DNA of 64,000 bases. It comes from Enterobacter cloacae subsp. cloacae ATCC 13047. GTDB taxonomy: Bacteria > Pseudomonadota > Gammaproteobacteria > Enterobacterales > Enterobacteriaceae. Numbering within the stretch: the first letter of the stretch is position 1; every line of letters starts with the position of its first letter. The translations under genes and the position numbers were made by a program. The DNA is taken from contig NC_014121.1 of the NCBI RefSeq assembly GCF_000025565.1, positions 1,488,001 to 1,552,000 on the forward strand, given 5' to 3'. The notes under the pieces were generated by a model. It saw nothing but the letters and a program-made list of their open reading frames with translations. It searched no databases and was not told the DNA's origin. Shown here piece by piece: positions 37,109-46,987 of the stretch.

Positions 37109-37828
37109 ATGGTCATTAAGGCGCAGAGCCCGGCGGGTTTCGCGGAAGAGTACATCATTGAAAGCATCTGGAATAATCGCTTCCCTGCGGGATCCATTCT
37201 TCCGGCTGAACGCGAACTCTCTGAACTGATTGGCGTCACTCGCACCACGCTGCGTGAAGTGCTCCAGCGACTGGCGCGCGATGGCTGGTTGACGATCCAG
37301 CACGGTAAGCCAACGAAAGTAAACAACTTCTGGGAAACTTCCGGGCTGAACATTCTTGAAACGCTGGCGCGCCTCGATCACGAAAGCGTGCCACAGCTGA
37401 TCGATAATCTGCTCTCGGTGCGTACCAACATTGCGACAATCTTTATTCGTACCGCTTTTCGTCAGCATCCGGAAGACGCGCTGCAGGTGCTTGCCAGCGC
37501 GAACGAAGTGGAAGATCACGCGGATGCCTTTGCCACGCTCGATTACAACGTTTTCCGCGGACTGGCGTTTGCCTCCGGTAACCCGGTGTACGGTCTGATC
37601 CTGAACGGCATGAAAGGGCTGTATACCCGTATCGGTCGCCACTACTTTGCCAACCCCGAGGCGCGCAGCCTGGCGCTGGGCTTCTACCATAAGCTCAGCA
37701 AGCTCTGTACTGAAGGCCTGCACGATCAGGTGTATGAAACGGTGCGCCGCTACGGCCACGATTCCGGTGAAATCTGGCATCGGATGCAGAAAACACTGCC
37801 GGGTGATTTAGCCATTCAGGGCCGCTGA
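37109..37828 (+). CDS. fadR: Fatty-acid regulator FadR
   Basis: FadR is a GntR-family regulator that represses beta-oxidation genes such as fadD and activates fabA/fabB; long-chain acyl-CoA releases it from DNA. The start at 37109 ([15 protein letters not shown]) gives 239 residues as in E. coli; ten upstream codons are not conserved. The N-terminal winged helix (about 10-75, [20 protein letters not shown]) is followed by the acyl-CoA-binding helical domain (about 80-230). It is divergent from nhaB and ends at a strong terminator. Confidence 0.97.
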   Translation: MVIKAQSPAGFAEEYIIESIWNNRFPAGSILPAERELSELIGVTRTTLREVLQRLARDGWLTIQHGKPTKVNNFWETSGLNILETLARLDHESVPQLIDNLLSVRTNIATIFIRTAFRQHPEDALQVLASANEVEDHADAFATLDYNVFRGLAFASGNPVYGLILNGMKGLYTRIGRHYFANPEARSLALGFYHKLSKLCTEGLHDQVYETVRRYGHDSGEIWHRMQKTLPGDLAIQGR

Positions 37829-37831
37829 AAT

Positions 37832-37861
37832 AAAAAACCTCTCAAGTGAGAGGTTTTTTTT
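37832..37861 (+). terminator. Rho-independent terminator after fadR
   Basis: The stem AAAAAACCTCTC/GAGAGGTTTTTT with an AAGT loop is followed by further T. The A tract also permits termination of ycgB on the minus strand. Confidence 0.9.
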
Positions 37862-37862
37862 C

Positions 37863-37891
37863 GCCCGGTGGCGCTTCGCTTACCGGGCCTA
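37863..37891. repeat. REP-like palindromic element 2
   Basis: GCCCGGT-(GGCGCTTCGCTT)-ACCGGGC, the same core as element 1. It lies between the convergent fadR and ycgB. Confidence 0.7.
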
Positions 37892-37910
37892 CAAAACCCG
37901 GCAAAAACCA

Positions 37911-39443
37911 TTACAATGTATTCAACCGCGCCGGGCAACGTTCCAGCAGCTCCACGCTGCCATCTTCATTCTGCTGCTCAAGCAGCACATCAAAGCCCCA
38001 CAGGCGATGCACATGCTTCAGCACCTCTTTGCGTCCTTTATCCAGCGGCGCCCGGTTGTGCGGAATATAGCGCAGTGTCAGGGAGCGATCGCCGCGTAAA
38101 TCCACGTTCCATACCTGAATGTTGGGTTCAAGGTTGCTCAGGTTGTACTGGGAGGAGAGGCGAGAGCGGATCTCACGGTAGCCTTCCTCGTTATGGATCG
38201 CCGAAATCTCCAGGTAGTTATTGCGGTCGTCATCCAGCACGGTGAAGAAGCGGAAATCACGCATGATCTTCGGCGACATAAACTGGCTGATGAAGCTCTC
38301 ATCCTTAAAGTCACGCATCGCGAAATGCAGCGTTTCCAGCCAGTCAGAGCCGGCGATATCCGGGAACCAGTATTTATCTTCTTCCGTTGGCGACTGGCAG
38401 ATGCGTTTAATGTCCTGGAACATCGCAAAGCCGAGCGCGTACGGGTTAATGCCGCTATACCACGGGCTGTTGTAAGGCGGCTGGAACACCACGTTTGTAT
38501 GGCTGTGCAGGAACTCCATCATGAACCGCTCGGTGACTTTCCCTTCATCGTACAGATGGTTAAGGATGGTGTAATGCCAGAAGGTGGCCCAGCCTTCGTT
38601 CATCACCTGGGTCTGTTTCTGCGGATAGAAATACTGGCTGACCTTACGCACGATGCGCAGGATCTCACGCTGCCACGGCTCCAGCAGCGGCGCGTTTTTC
38701 TCCATAAAATAGAGCAGGTTTTCCTGCGGCTCAGACGGGTAGCGACGCGCTTCGGCAACCGCTTTCTCTTCTTCACGTTTCGGCAGGGTGCGCCACAGCA
38801 TATTCACCTGGCTTTGCAGATACTCTTCGCGGCTTTTCTGCCGCGCTTTCTCCTCCTGAAGGGAGATTTTCTGTGGACGTTTGTAACGATCAACGCCGTA
38901 GTTCATCAGCGCGTGACAGGAGTCGAGCAGTTTCTCCACTTCGTCCACGCCGTAGCGCTCTTCGCAGTCGGTAATGTACTTACGCGCGAAGATCAGGTAA
39001 TCGACAATCGAGCTGGCATCCGTCCAGCTGCGGAACAGGTAGTTATTCTTGAAGAACGAGTTATGCCCGTAGCAGGCATGCGCCATCACCAGCGCCTGCA
39101 TGGTAATGGTGTTCTCTTCCATCAGATAGGCGATACACGGATTGGAGTTGATCACGATTTCATACGCCAGCCCCTGCTGGCCGTGTTTATATAAGCGCTC
39201 CGTTTCAATGAATTTTTTACCAAACGACCAGTGCGGATAATTGATCGGCATCCCGACGCTGGAGTAGGCGTCCATCATCTGCTCGGACGTAATGACTTCA
39301 ATCTGATGGGGATAAGTATCCAGACGATACAGTTTTGCCACCCGATCGATTTCGGCGAGATAGACATCCAGCAACTCGAAGGTCCAGTCGGGTCCATCGC
39401 TCAGACGTGTGCTGTCCTTATTCAGGGAATCAATAGTAGCCAT
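37911..39443 (-). CDS. ycgB: SpoVR-family protein YcgB
   Basis: A 510-residue cytosolic protein nearly identical to E. coli YcgB. The SpoVR family is named after a Bacillus sporulation gene. In enterobacteria ycgB sits in stress and sigma-S regulons, often together with yeaH and yeaG, and its biochemical role is unknown. The conserved HACYGHNSFFKNNYLF and MNEGWATFWHYTILN segments resemble metal-site motifs. It is divergent from dadA across a 320-base gap. Confidence 0.94.
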   Translation of the reverse strand: MATIDSLNKDSTRLSDGPDWTFELLDVYLAEIDRVAKLYRLDTYPHQIEVITSEQMMDAYSSVGMPINYPHWSFGKKFIETERLYKHGQQGLAYEIVINSNPCIAYLMEENTITMQALVMAHACYGHNSFFKNNYLFRSWTDASSIVDYLIFARKYITDCEERYGVDEVEKLLDSCHALMNYGVDRYKRPQKISLQEEKARQKSREEYLQSQVNMLWRTLPKREEEKAVAEARRYPSEPQENLLYFMEKNAPLLEPWQREILRIVRKVSQYFYPQKQTQVMNEGWATFWHYTILNHLYDEGKVTERFMMEFLHSHTNVVFQPPYNSPWYSGINPYALGFAMFQDIKRICQSPTEEDKYWFPDIAGSDWLETLHFAMRDFKDESFISQFMSPKIMRDFRFFTVLDDDRNNYLEISAIHNEEGYREIRSRLSSQYNLSNLEPNIQVWNVDLRGDRSLTLRYIPHNRAPLDKGRKEVLKHVHRLWGFDVLLEQQNEDGSVELLERCPARLNTL

Positions 39444-39763
39444 TAGCGCGCCCTCGTTGTGGGAGCTCTCTCTGTCTGGAGAGCCTCCTGATAAGCATAG
39501 ATCACCGTGTTAAAAAGCGTGCTGGAGCAGAAATTTTTTCTTTGCGATTTCCCGTTTTTGATGCGGCAAAAAAAGCGGTCTTCACAGAATTTTATACTGG
39601 TTAAAAATAACGCGCAGCAGGAGATCCCAAATTCGCCTCATCCCCTGATGCTGGGGGATGTGTGAGGTAAGTCACCATAAAAAAGTCGTATGTTGAATAA
39701 TATTTTCAACTAGGTTATCAATCTGTAATTAGAAGATTGTTCTTTTGCACATATGGAGTGGCT
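39444..39763. other. Divergent control region ycgB-dadA
   Basis: No gene is seen. The dadA side carries a strong CRP-type site (listed separately) and AT-rich stretches suited to Lrp, which regulates dadAX in E. coli; I could not define individual Lrp sites. Confidence 0.4.
39658..39679. promoter_or_regulatory. CRP site upstream of dadA
   Basis: TGTGA-GGTAAG-TCACC (39661-39676) matches the CRP core TGTGA-N6-TCACA at nine of ten positions, about 90 bases before dadA. dadAX is CRP- and Lrp-regulated in E. coli. Confidence 0.65.
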
Positions 39764-41062
39764 ATGCGTGTTGTCATACTGGGAAGTGGTGTCGTTGGCG
39801 TAACCAGCGCCTGGTATTTAAGTCAGGCGGGACATGACGTGACCGTTATCGATCGCGAGTCAGGGCCTGCGCTGGAAACCAGTGCGGCGAACGCCGGACA
39901 GATCTCTCCGGGCTATGCCGCGCCGTGGGCGGCACCCGGCGTTCCGCTGAAGGCAATTAAGTGGATGTTCCAGCGCCATGCGCCGCTGGCTATCAGCCTC
40001 GACGGCACCCAGTTCCAGCTGAAGTGGATGTGGCAGATGCTGCGCAACTGCGACACCCGGCACTACATGGAAAATAAAGGTCGGATGGTGCGTCTGGCGG
40101 AATACAGCCGTGACTGCCTGAAAGCACTGCGCGGCTCCACCGGTATTGAGTACGAAGGTCGCCAGGGCGGCACGCTGCAGCTGTTCCGTACGGCGCAACA
40201 GTATGAAAACGCCACCCGTGATATTGCCGTGCTGGAAGATGCGGGCGTACCGTATCAACTGCTCGAAGCCAGCCAGCTTGGGCAGGTTGAACCGGCGCTG
40301 GCAGAAGTGTCGCACAAGCTGACGGGCGGCCTGCGTTTGCCGAATGATGAAACCGGCGACTGCCAGCTGTTTACGCAGCGTCTCGCGCAGATGTGCGAGC
40401 AGGCGGGGGTGAAATTCCGCTTTAATACCGCGGTCGACAAACTGCTGTCAGAAGGCGGCAGTATCTACGGCGTGAAGTGTGGCGATGAAGTCATTAAAGC
40501 GGATGCCTACGTCATGGCGTTTGGCTCCTATTCCACCGCGATGCTGAAGGGCATTCTCGACATTCCGGTTTACCCGCTGAAGGGCTACTCCCTGACCATT
40601 CCGGTAAAAGAGGACAGCGGGGCGCCAGTTTCCACCATTCTGGATGAAACCTACAAAATCGCCATTACCCGCTTTGATAACCGCATCCGCGTTGGCGGGA
40701 TGGCGGAGATTGTCGGCTTTAACACCGAGCTGCTGAAGCCGCGCCGTGAAACGCTGGAGATGGTGGTGGGCGACCTGTTCCCGCGTGGCGGTTTTGTCGA
40801 GCAGGCAACCTTCTGGACCGGGCTGCGTCCAATGACGCCAGACGGCACGCCAATTGTTGGCCGTACGCCGTTCAAAAACCTGTGGACCAATACCGGCCAC
40901 GGTACGCTTGGCTGGACAATGGCCTGCGGCTCTGGCCAGCTGCTTAGCGATTTGATATCCGGGCGCACGCCGGCAATTCCGTTTGACGATTTAAGTGCCG
41001 CACGCTATCAATCGGGGTTTACCCCTTCGCGTCCACAGCACCTGCACGGCGCGCATAACTAA
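39764..41062 (+). CDS. dadA: D-amino acid dehydrogenase DadA
   Basis: DadA is a membrane-associated FAD enzyme that oxidises D-alanine (and other D-amino acids) to pyruvate and ammonia, passing electrons to the respiratory chain. ATG 39764 gives 432 residues as in E. coli, with TGGAG upstream; nine additional upstream codons are not conserved. The FAD motif [14 protein letters not shown] is at residues 3-16. It forms a two-gene operon with dadX (nine-base gap). Confidence 0.97.
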   Translation: MRVVILGSGVVGVTSAWYLSQAGHDVTVIDRESGPALETSAANAGQISPGYAAPWAAPGVPLKAIKWMFQRHAPLAISLDGTQFQLKWMWQMLRNCDTRHYMENKGRMVRLAEYSRDCLKALRGSTGIEYEGRQGGTLQLFRTAQQYENATRDIAVLEDAGVPYQLLEASQLGQVEPALAEVSHKLTGGLRLPNDETGDCQLFTQRLAQMCEQAGVKFRFNTAVDKLLSEGGSIYGVKCGDEVIKADAYVMAFGSYSTAMLKGILDIPVYPLKGYSLTIPVKEDSGAPVSTILDETYKIAITRFDNRIRVGGMAEIVGFNTELLKPRRETLEMVVGDLFPRGGFVEQATFWTGLRPMTPDGTPIVGRTPFKNLWTNTGHGTLGWTMACGSGQLLSDLISGRTPAIPFDDLSAARYQSGFTPSRPQHLHGAHN

Positions 41063-41071
41063 GGAGTTGTC

Positions 41072-42142
41072 ATGTCCCGTCCTGTTCTGGCTCAGCTCGA
41101 TTTGCAGGCCCTGAAGGATAATCTGCAAATTGTTCGCCGGGCGGCGCCAGGTTCACGCGTCTGGTCGGTGGTGAAAGCCAATGCCTACGGCCACGGTATC
41201 GATCGTATCTGGAGTGCGCTCAGCGCCACCGATGGTTTTGCGTTACTGAATCTGGAAGAGGCCATTCTGCTGCGCGAGCGCGGCTGGAAAGGGCCCATTC
41301 TGTTGCTTGAGGGGTTCTTCCACGCCGACGATCTGCCGCTGCTGGATAAGTACCGGCTGACCACCAGCGTTCACAGCAACTGGCAAATTAAAGCGATTCA
41401 GGATGCAAAACTGCATGCACCGCTGGATATTTATCTCAAGGTGAATAGCGGTATGAACCGCCTGGGCTTCCAGCCTGAGCGGGTCCATACGGTATGGCAA
41501 CAGCTGCGCGCCCTGAAGAACGTGGGCGAAATGACGCTGATGGCGCATTTTGCCGATGCGGAAAAACCGGACGGTATTGCCGATGCGATGGTGCGCATTG
41601 AGCAGGCAGCAGAAGGGCTGGATTGCCCACGTTCGCTCTCCAACTCAGCGGCCACACTGTGGCATCCTGAGGCGCATTATAACTGGGTACGCCCGGGCAT
41701 TGTCCTTTATGGCGCCTCTCCCTCAGGCCAGTGGCAGGATATCGCCAACAGCGGCCTTAAGCCGGTGATGACCCTGCGCAGCGAAATCATCGGTGTACAG
41801 ACGCTGAAGGCCGGCGATACGGTGGGCTACGGCAGCCGTTACCGGGCGACGGGCGAGCAACGGATTGGTATTGTGGCGGGCGGTTATGCTGACGGCTACC
41901 CGCGTATCGCGCCGAGCGGTACGCCAGTCTGGGTAGACGGGGTGCGTACGGGAACGGTGGGTACCGTCTCCATGGATATGCTGGCCGTTGATCTCACGCC
42001 ATGTCCGCAGGCGGGCATTGGTTCCCCGGTCGAGCTGTGGGGTAACGAAGTCAAAATTGATGACGTGGCTGCCGCGGCGGGGACGGTAGGGTATGAACTG
42101 ATGTGCGCGCTAGCCCCAAGAGTGCCGGTTGTGACGGTGTAA
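41072..42142 (+). CDS. dadX: Catabolic alanine racemase DadX
   Basis: DadX is a PLP enzyme that converts L-alanine to D-alanine, the substrate of DadA. It has 356 residues. The PLP Lys35 is in VVKANAYGHG, and the catalytic Tyr is in VGYGSRYRA (near residue 255). It follows dadA with an AGGAG ribosome binding site. The biosynthetic racemase alr is expected elsewhere. Confidence 0.97.
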   Translation: MSRPVLAQLDLQALKDNLQIVRRAAPGSRVWSVVKANAYGHGIDRIWSALSATDGFALLNLEEAILLRERGWKGPILLLEGFFHADDLPLLDKYRLTTSVHSNWQIKAIQDAKLHAPLDIYLKVNSGMNRLGFQPERVHTVWQQLRALKNVGEMTLMAHFADAEKPDGIADAMVRIEQAAEGLDCPRSLSNSAATLWHPEAHYNWVRPGIVLYGASPSGQWQDIANSGLKPVMTLRSEIIGVQTLKAGDTVGYGSRYRATGEQRIGIVAGGYADGYPRIAPSGTPVWVDGVRTGTVGTVSMDMLAVDLTPCPQAGIGSPVELWGNEVKIDDVAAAAGTVGYELMCALAPRVPVVTV

Positions 42143-42153
42143 CGTGTCTGTGT

Positions 42154-42180
42154 GCCGGGTAAGCGTCAGCGCCACCCGGC
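42154..42180. repeat. REP-like palindromic element 3
   Basis: GCCGGGTAAGCG-TCA-GCGCCACCCGGC, the family core in the opposite orientation, between the convergent dadX and cvrA. Confidence 0.72.
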
Positions 42181-42189
42181 AAAAAACCA

Positions 42190-43941
<1,752 letters not shown>

Positions 43942-44020
43942 TCAATGTTAATGCTGTTACTAAAACCCTAACATATTAACGACGGAAACAGCGGTTTATT
44001 GAGGGGGATAAACGGCTTTT

Positions 44021-44935
44021 TTATGCCTTTAAGACCGGATGACCCCCAATCGTTAACCGACTGCCCGTTTCATCATGCTTCAGGATGGCCTGCGCGCCTA
44101 ACGCCAGGGTGACGGTTTGCTGCTCGTGGCCGAAGTCCAGCCCGGTAATAACAGGAATATCAAGGCGTGAGCGGATGAAATCGACCATCGTTTCCAGCGA
44201 GTATCCTGCGTCATAGTCATTCGGCGCGGCACCGGTAAAACTGCCAAGAATAACCGCGGATTGACGTTCCAGAATACCGGCGTAATACAGCTGCAATAAC
44301 ATGCGCTCGACGCGGAACGGATGTTCATTGATATCTTCCAGCACCAGAATGCCGCCGTCAATTTGCGGCAGCCATGGCGTCCCGATGAGCGACACCAGCA
44401 TTGCCAGATTTCCGCCCCAGAGTTGTCCTTCACACGACCAGTGCGGCCCGTTGCCCTGCCACTCAACGCTGTAGGTCGGGTTTTTCAGGGCGCGCCAGAA
44501 GTGTTCCACCGTAAATGGATCAAGCTCGGGTGCCCCGAAATTTCCGGCCAGCATCGGGCCGCTGAAGGTCACCACGTTATGCAGCGCGAGCAACCCCAGC
44601 TGGATTACGGTAAAGTCGCTGTGGCCGCAGATAAGCAGCGGATCCTGCTGCTGACGCTTTGCCAGCCCTTGCCAGTCAATACTCTCCAGCAACCGGCTCG
44701 CACCATAGCCGCCGCGCACCGCCAGCACGATATTGTTCTCACCCTGCAGGTTCACCAGGCTGTTGATATCATTCAGCCTTTGCGCTTCCGTACCGGCAAA
44801 ACGCTGCTGGCGGCGGGGGATAATTGTCTGATTTTCTACCGGGTAACCGAGTTCCAGTAAGCGCTCAACGCCCCGCTGTGCCGCCTCCTGGTTGATGCAG
44901 TACCCGGACGGCGCGATAAGATGAAACTGAGACAT
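44021..44935 (-). CDS. ldcA: L,D-carboxypeptidase LdcA
   Basis: LdcA is a cytosolic serine peptidase (S66 family) that removes the terminal D-alanine from the murein tetrapeptide during peptidoglycan recycling. It has 304 residues. The catalytic Ser106 is in GHSDFT; the Glu/His partners are expected in VLEDINEHPFR and GLDFGHEQQ. It is divergent from emtA, another murein-turnover gene. Confidence 0.95.
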   Translation of the reverse strand: MSQFHLIAPSGYCINQEAAQRGVERLLELGYPVENQTIIPRRQQRFAGTEAQRLNDINSLVNLQGENNIVLAVRGGYGASRLLESIDWQGLAKRQQQDPLLICGHSDFTVIQLGLLALHNVVTFSGPMLAGNFGAPELDPFTVEHFWRALKNPTYSVEWQGNGPHWSCEGQLWGGNLAMLVSLIGTPWLPQIDGGILVLEDINEHPFRVERMLLQLYYAGILERQSAVILGSFTGAAPNDYDAGYSLETMVDFIRSRLDIPVITGLDFGHEQQTVTLALGAQAILKHDETGSRLTIGGHPVLKA

Positions 44936-45031
44936 GGCAATTCCTTGCTGAATGAGAATCTAATTGTCTATATCATGCCGCTTATACGTTGCCTGCTTCA
45001 AGGGCGATGACCGGCTATAAGGATAGATGAC

Positions 45032-45643
45032 GTGAAATTGAGATGGTTTGCTTTTTTGATTGTGTTGCTGGCTGGCTGTAGTTCAAAACATGACTATCAA
45101 AACCCGGCATGGAACCCGGAAGTGCCAGTAAAACGGGCCATGCAGTGGATGCCGATCAGTGAACAGGCAGGCAAGGTCTGGGGCGTCAGCCCGCGACTGA
45201 TCACGGCGATCATTGCCGTGGAATCCGGCGGTAACCCAACGCTTGTCAGCAAATCTAACGCCGTGGGGCTGATGCAGCTTAAGGCCTCAACCGCAGGGAG
45301 AGAGGTCTACCGCTATATGGGCTGGCGTGGTCAGCCGTCAACCAGCGAGCTGAAAAACCCGGAACGCAACATCTCCATGGGCACGGCCTATTTGAGCATT
45401 CTGGAACACGGCGTGCTGAAGGGAATCGAGGATCCTGAAGTGATGCAGTATGCGCTGGTGGTCTCTTACGTGAACGGTGCGGGTGCGCTGCTCAGGACGT
45501 TCTCATCGGACCGTAAAGAGGCGATAGAAGAGATCAACGACATGGACAAAGACGAGTTCTTTGAACACGTGGTGAAAAATCATCCGGCACCACAGGCTCC
45601 GCGTTATATCTGGAAAGTTCAGAAAGCAATGGATGCCATGTAA
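45032..45643 (+). CDS. emtA: Membrane-bound endolytic transglycosylase EmtA
   Basis: EmtA (MltE) is an outer-membrane lipoprotein lytic transglycosylase that cuts glycan strands internally. It has 203 residues from GTG, with AAGGAT upstream. The lipobox is LAGC with Cys16; the +2 residue is Ser, so it is sorted to the outer membrane. The SLT fold has catalytic Glu64 in IAVESGGNP, and the AVGLMQLK and AYLSIL segments are conserved. Confidence 0.95.
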   Translation: MKLRWFAFLIVLLAGCSSKHDYQNPAWNPEVPVKRAMQWMPISEQAGKVWGVSPRLITAIIAVESGGNPTLVSKSNAVGLMQLKASTAGREVYRYMGWRGQPSTSELKNPERNISMGTAYLSILEHGVLKGIEDPEVMQYALVVSYVNGAGALLRTFSSDRKEAIEEINDMDKDEFFEHVVKNHPAPQAPRYIWKVQKAMDAM

Positions 45644-45650
45644 TGCCGTT

Positions 45651-45676
45651 GTCGGGCGGCCTGTGTGCTGCCCGGC
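45651..45676. terminator. REP-like hairpin between emtA and ycgR
   Basis: GTCGGGCGGC-(CTGTGT)-GCTGCCCGGC forms a GC-rich hairpin, with two non-Watson-Crick pairs, six bases before the convergent ycgR stop. It has no T tract. Confidence 0.45.
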
Positions 45677-45681
45677 TCCTG

Positions 45682-46413
45682 TCACAACACTTTATTCGCC
45701 CGCTCCCGCGCCTCTCGCTCCAGAGAATAGATAATCCGCTGCAGTTCACGCTCTGCGCTCGGCCCGACGTTCAGGAAGCGGAAGCTCAGACGCGGCGTGA
45801 CGATCGTTTCATTTTTGCTGTCGACCACCTTACGCTCGCTGATGGCGATCAGCTGCGCATCAAAGTAAAAACGCCCCCAGCCTCCCATATCCAGTTCGAT
45901 TTGGGTAAATCGCATGCCTTCTACCAGTCCGTCAGGCTTTGGCGTATCCATCAGCGCACCCATGCCGCCCAGGGAGAGGTCAAAAAGGCGAAAGCGGATC
46001 TCTTTTTTGTCCGGCATTTTGGCCTTACCAAAATAGGCAGGATGAAGCGGGGCACTGATACGAAAATATTCACGGCGCTGAACAAACCAGAGGTTGGCCG
46101 GCAGCGGGGTGACAAACGCCGGAAGACCACCGTATTCGCTCAACTCCAGGCGCGGCAGGACAAATTCCACTTTTGCGCCGTGCGTTTCTGCCATCACCGA
46201 GATTTTCTCCGCCCGCAGCGCGGCGCGGTTTTCATGCTCCTGGCTGCCCAGGTCAATGACCAGCCTCTCTGCAGAAGCATCCAGGATCTTGCTGATGAAC
46301 TGATTGTTTGACCAGCTGATGCGCAGCGGCACCTCGCCTTTTTGCAGGTCGCGCAATACCCCTAATACAGCCAGCGGATTTTGCTTCAGGAACTGCTCAC
46401 TGTAATTACTCAC
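45682..46413 (-). CDS. ycgR: Flagellar brake protein YcgR
   Basis: YcgR binds c-di-GMP through a PilZ domain and then slows or biases the flagellar motor by contacting MotA/FliG. It has 243 residues. The N-terminal YcgR domain (about 1-108) is followed by PilZ with the RxxxR ligand motif (Arg114-Arg118 in QRREYFRI) and DLSLGGMG. It is convergent with emtA. In this window, PdeD could lower the c-di-GMP that YcgR senses. Confidence 0.96.
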   Translation of the reverse strand: MSNYSEQFLKQNPLAVLGVLRDLQKGEVPLRISWSNNQFISKILDASAERLVIDLGSQEHENRAALRAEKISVMAETHGAKVEFVLPRLELSEYGGLPAFVTPLPANLWFVQRREYFRISAPLHPAYFGKAKMPDKKEIRFRLFDLSLGGMGALMDTPKPDGLVEGMRFTQIELDMGGWGRFYFDAQLIAISERKVVDSKNETIVTPRLSFRFLNVGPSAERELQRIIYSLEREARERANKVL

Positions 46414-46619
46414 GCCGGATGGCTCCTTGATAAATGACAGACTGTCTCTGCGTTATCGGCAGCGTGAAACGAAACTTAATACAAACCGGTGAGTTTTTTT
46501 CGCAGTACAGAGAAGTTAAGTCGGTGAGATGAAATCGGTTTTACCGTGATGACCTATACTTACGTTACCTGCGCGGAGGGTTTTCTGCGCATGCGTTAAA
46601 CCTGCAAGAGGGCATCGCT

Positions 46620-46874
46620 ATGGGTATTATCGCGTGGATCATCTTTGGTCTTATTGCCGGGGCTATCGCTAAACTCATCATGCCGGGAAATGATGGCGGC
46701 GGCTTTATATTGACCTGTGTTCTTGGGGTTGTTGGTGCGGTTGTCGGCGGCTGGCTGGCGACCATGTTTGGCTTTGGGGGCGACATCAGTGGATTCGACC
46801 TGCACAGTTTCCTTGTGGCTGTGGTGGGCGCCATTGTTGTCCTGGGCATATTCAGGTTGCTCCGACGGGCATAG
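46620..46874 (+). CDS. ymgE: GlsB/YeaQ/YmgE family membrane protein
   Basis: An 84-residue, glycine-rich, very hydrophobic protein with three predicted membrane segments (about 2-20, 28-48, 60-80). It belongs to the transglycosylase-associated-protein family, named by association only. E. coli YmgE is a stress-induced relative; function is unknown. A terminator follows. Confidence 0.88.
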   Translation: MGIIAWIIFGLIAGAIAKLIMPGNDGGGFILTCVLGVVGAVVGGWLATMFGFGGDISGFDLHSFLVAVVGAIVVLGIFRLLRRA

Positions 46875-46881
46875 ATGACAT

Positions 46882-46913
46882 AAAACGGCTCTCGCGACAG
46901 GGCCGTTTTTTTT
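46882..46913 (+). terminator. Rho-independent terminator after ymgE
   Basis: AAAACGGCTCT pairs with AGGGCCGTTTT (one G-U) around CGCGAC and is followed by T. Confidence 0.82.
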
Positions 46914-46935
46914 GTCGTGATATTGATTTGCTAAT

Positions 46936-46955
46936 CGAAATGATAATAATTGTCG
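46936..46955. promoter_or_regulatory. Fur box upstream of the TonB-dependent receptor
   Basis: The 19 bases CGAAATGATAATAATTGTC match the Fur consensus at 14 positions, including an uninterrupted AATGATAAT. They lie about 35 bases before the receptor start, so iron would repress the gene. Confidence 0.68.
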
Positions 46956-46987
46956 TTCCTAGTTACATATAATCACAAGACGACATT

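Noticed and set aside
38193..39194. 333-codon ORF antisense to ycgB
   Set aside because: A shadow of the conserved ycgB frame; the product has no recognisable domain.
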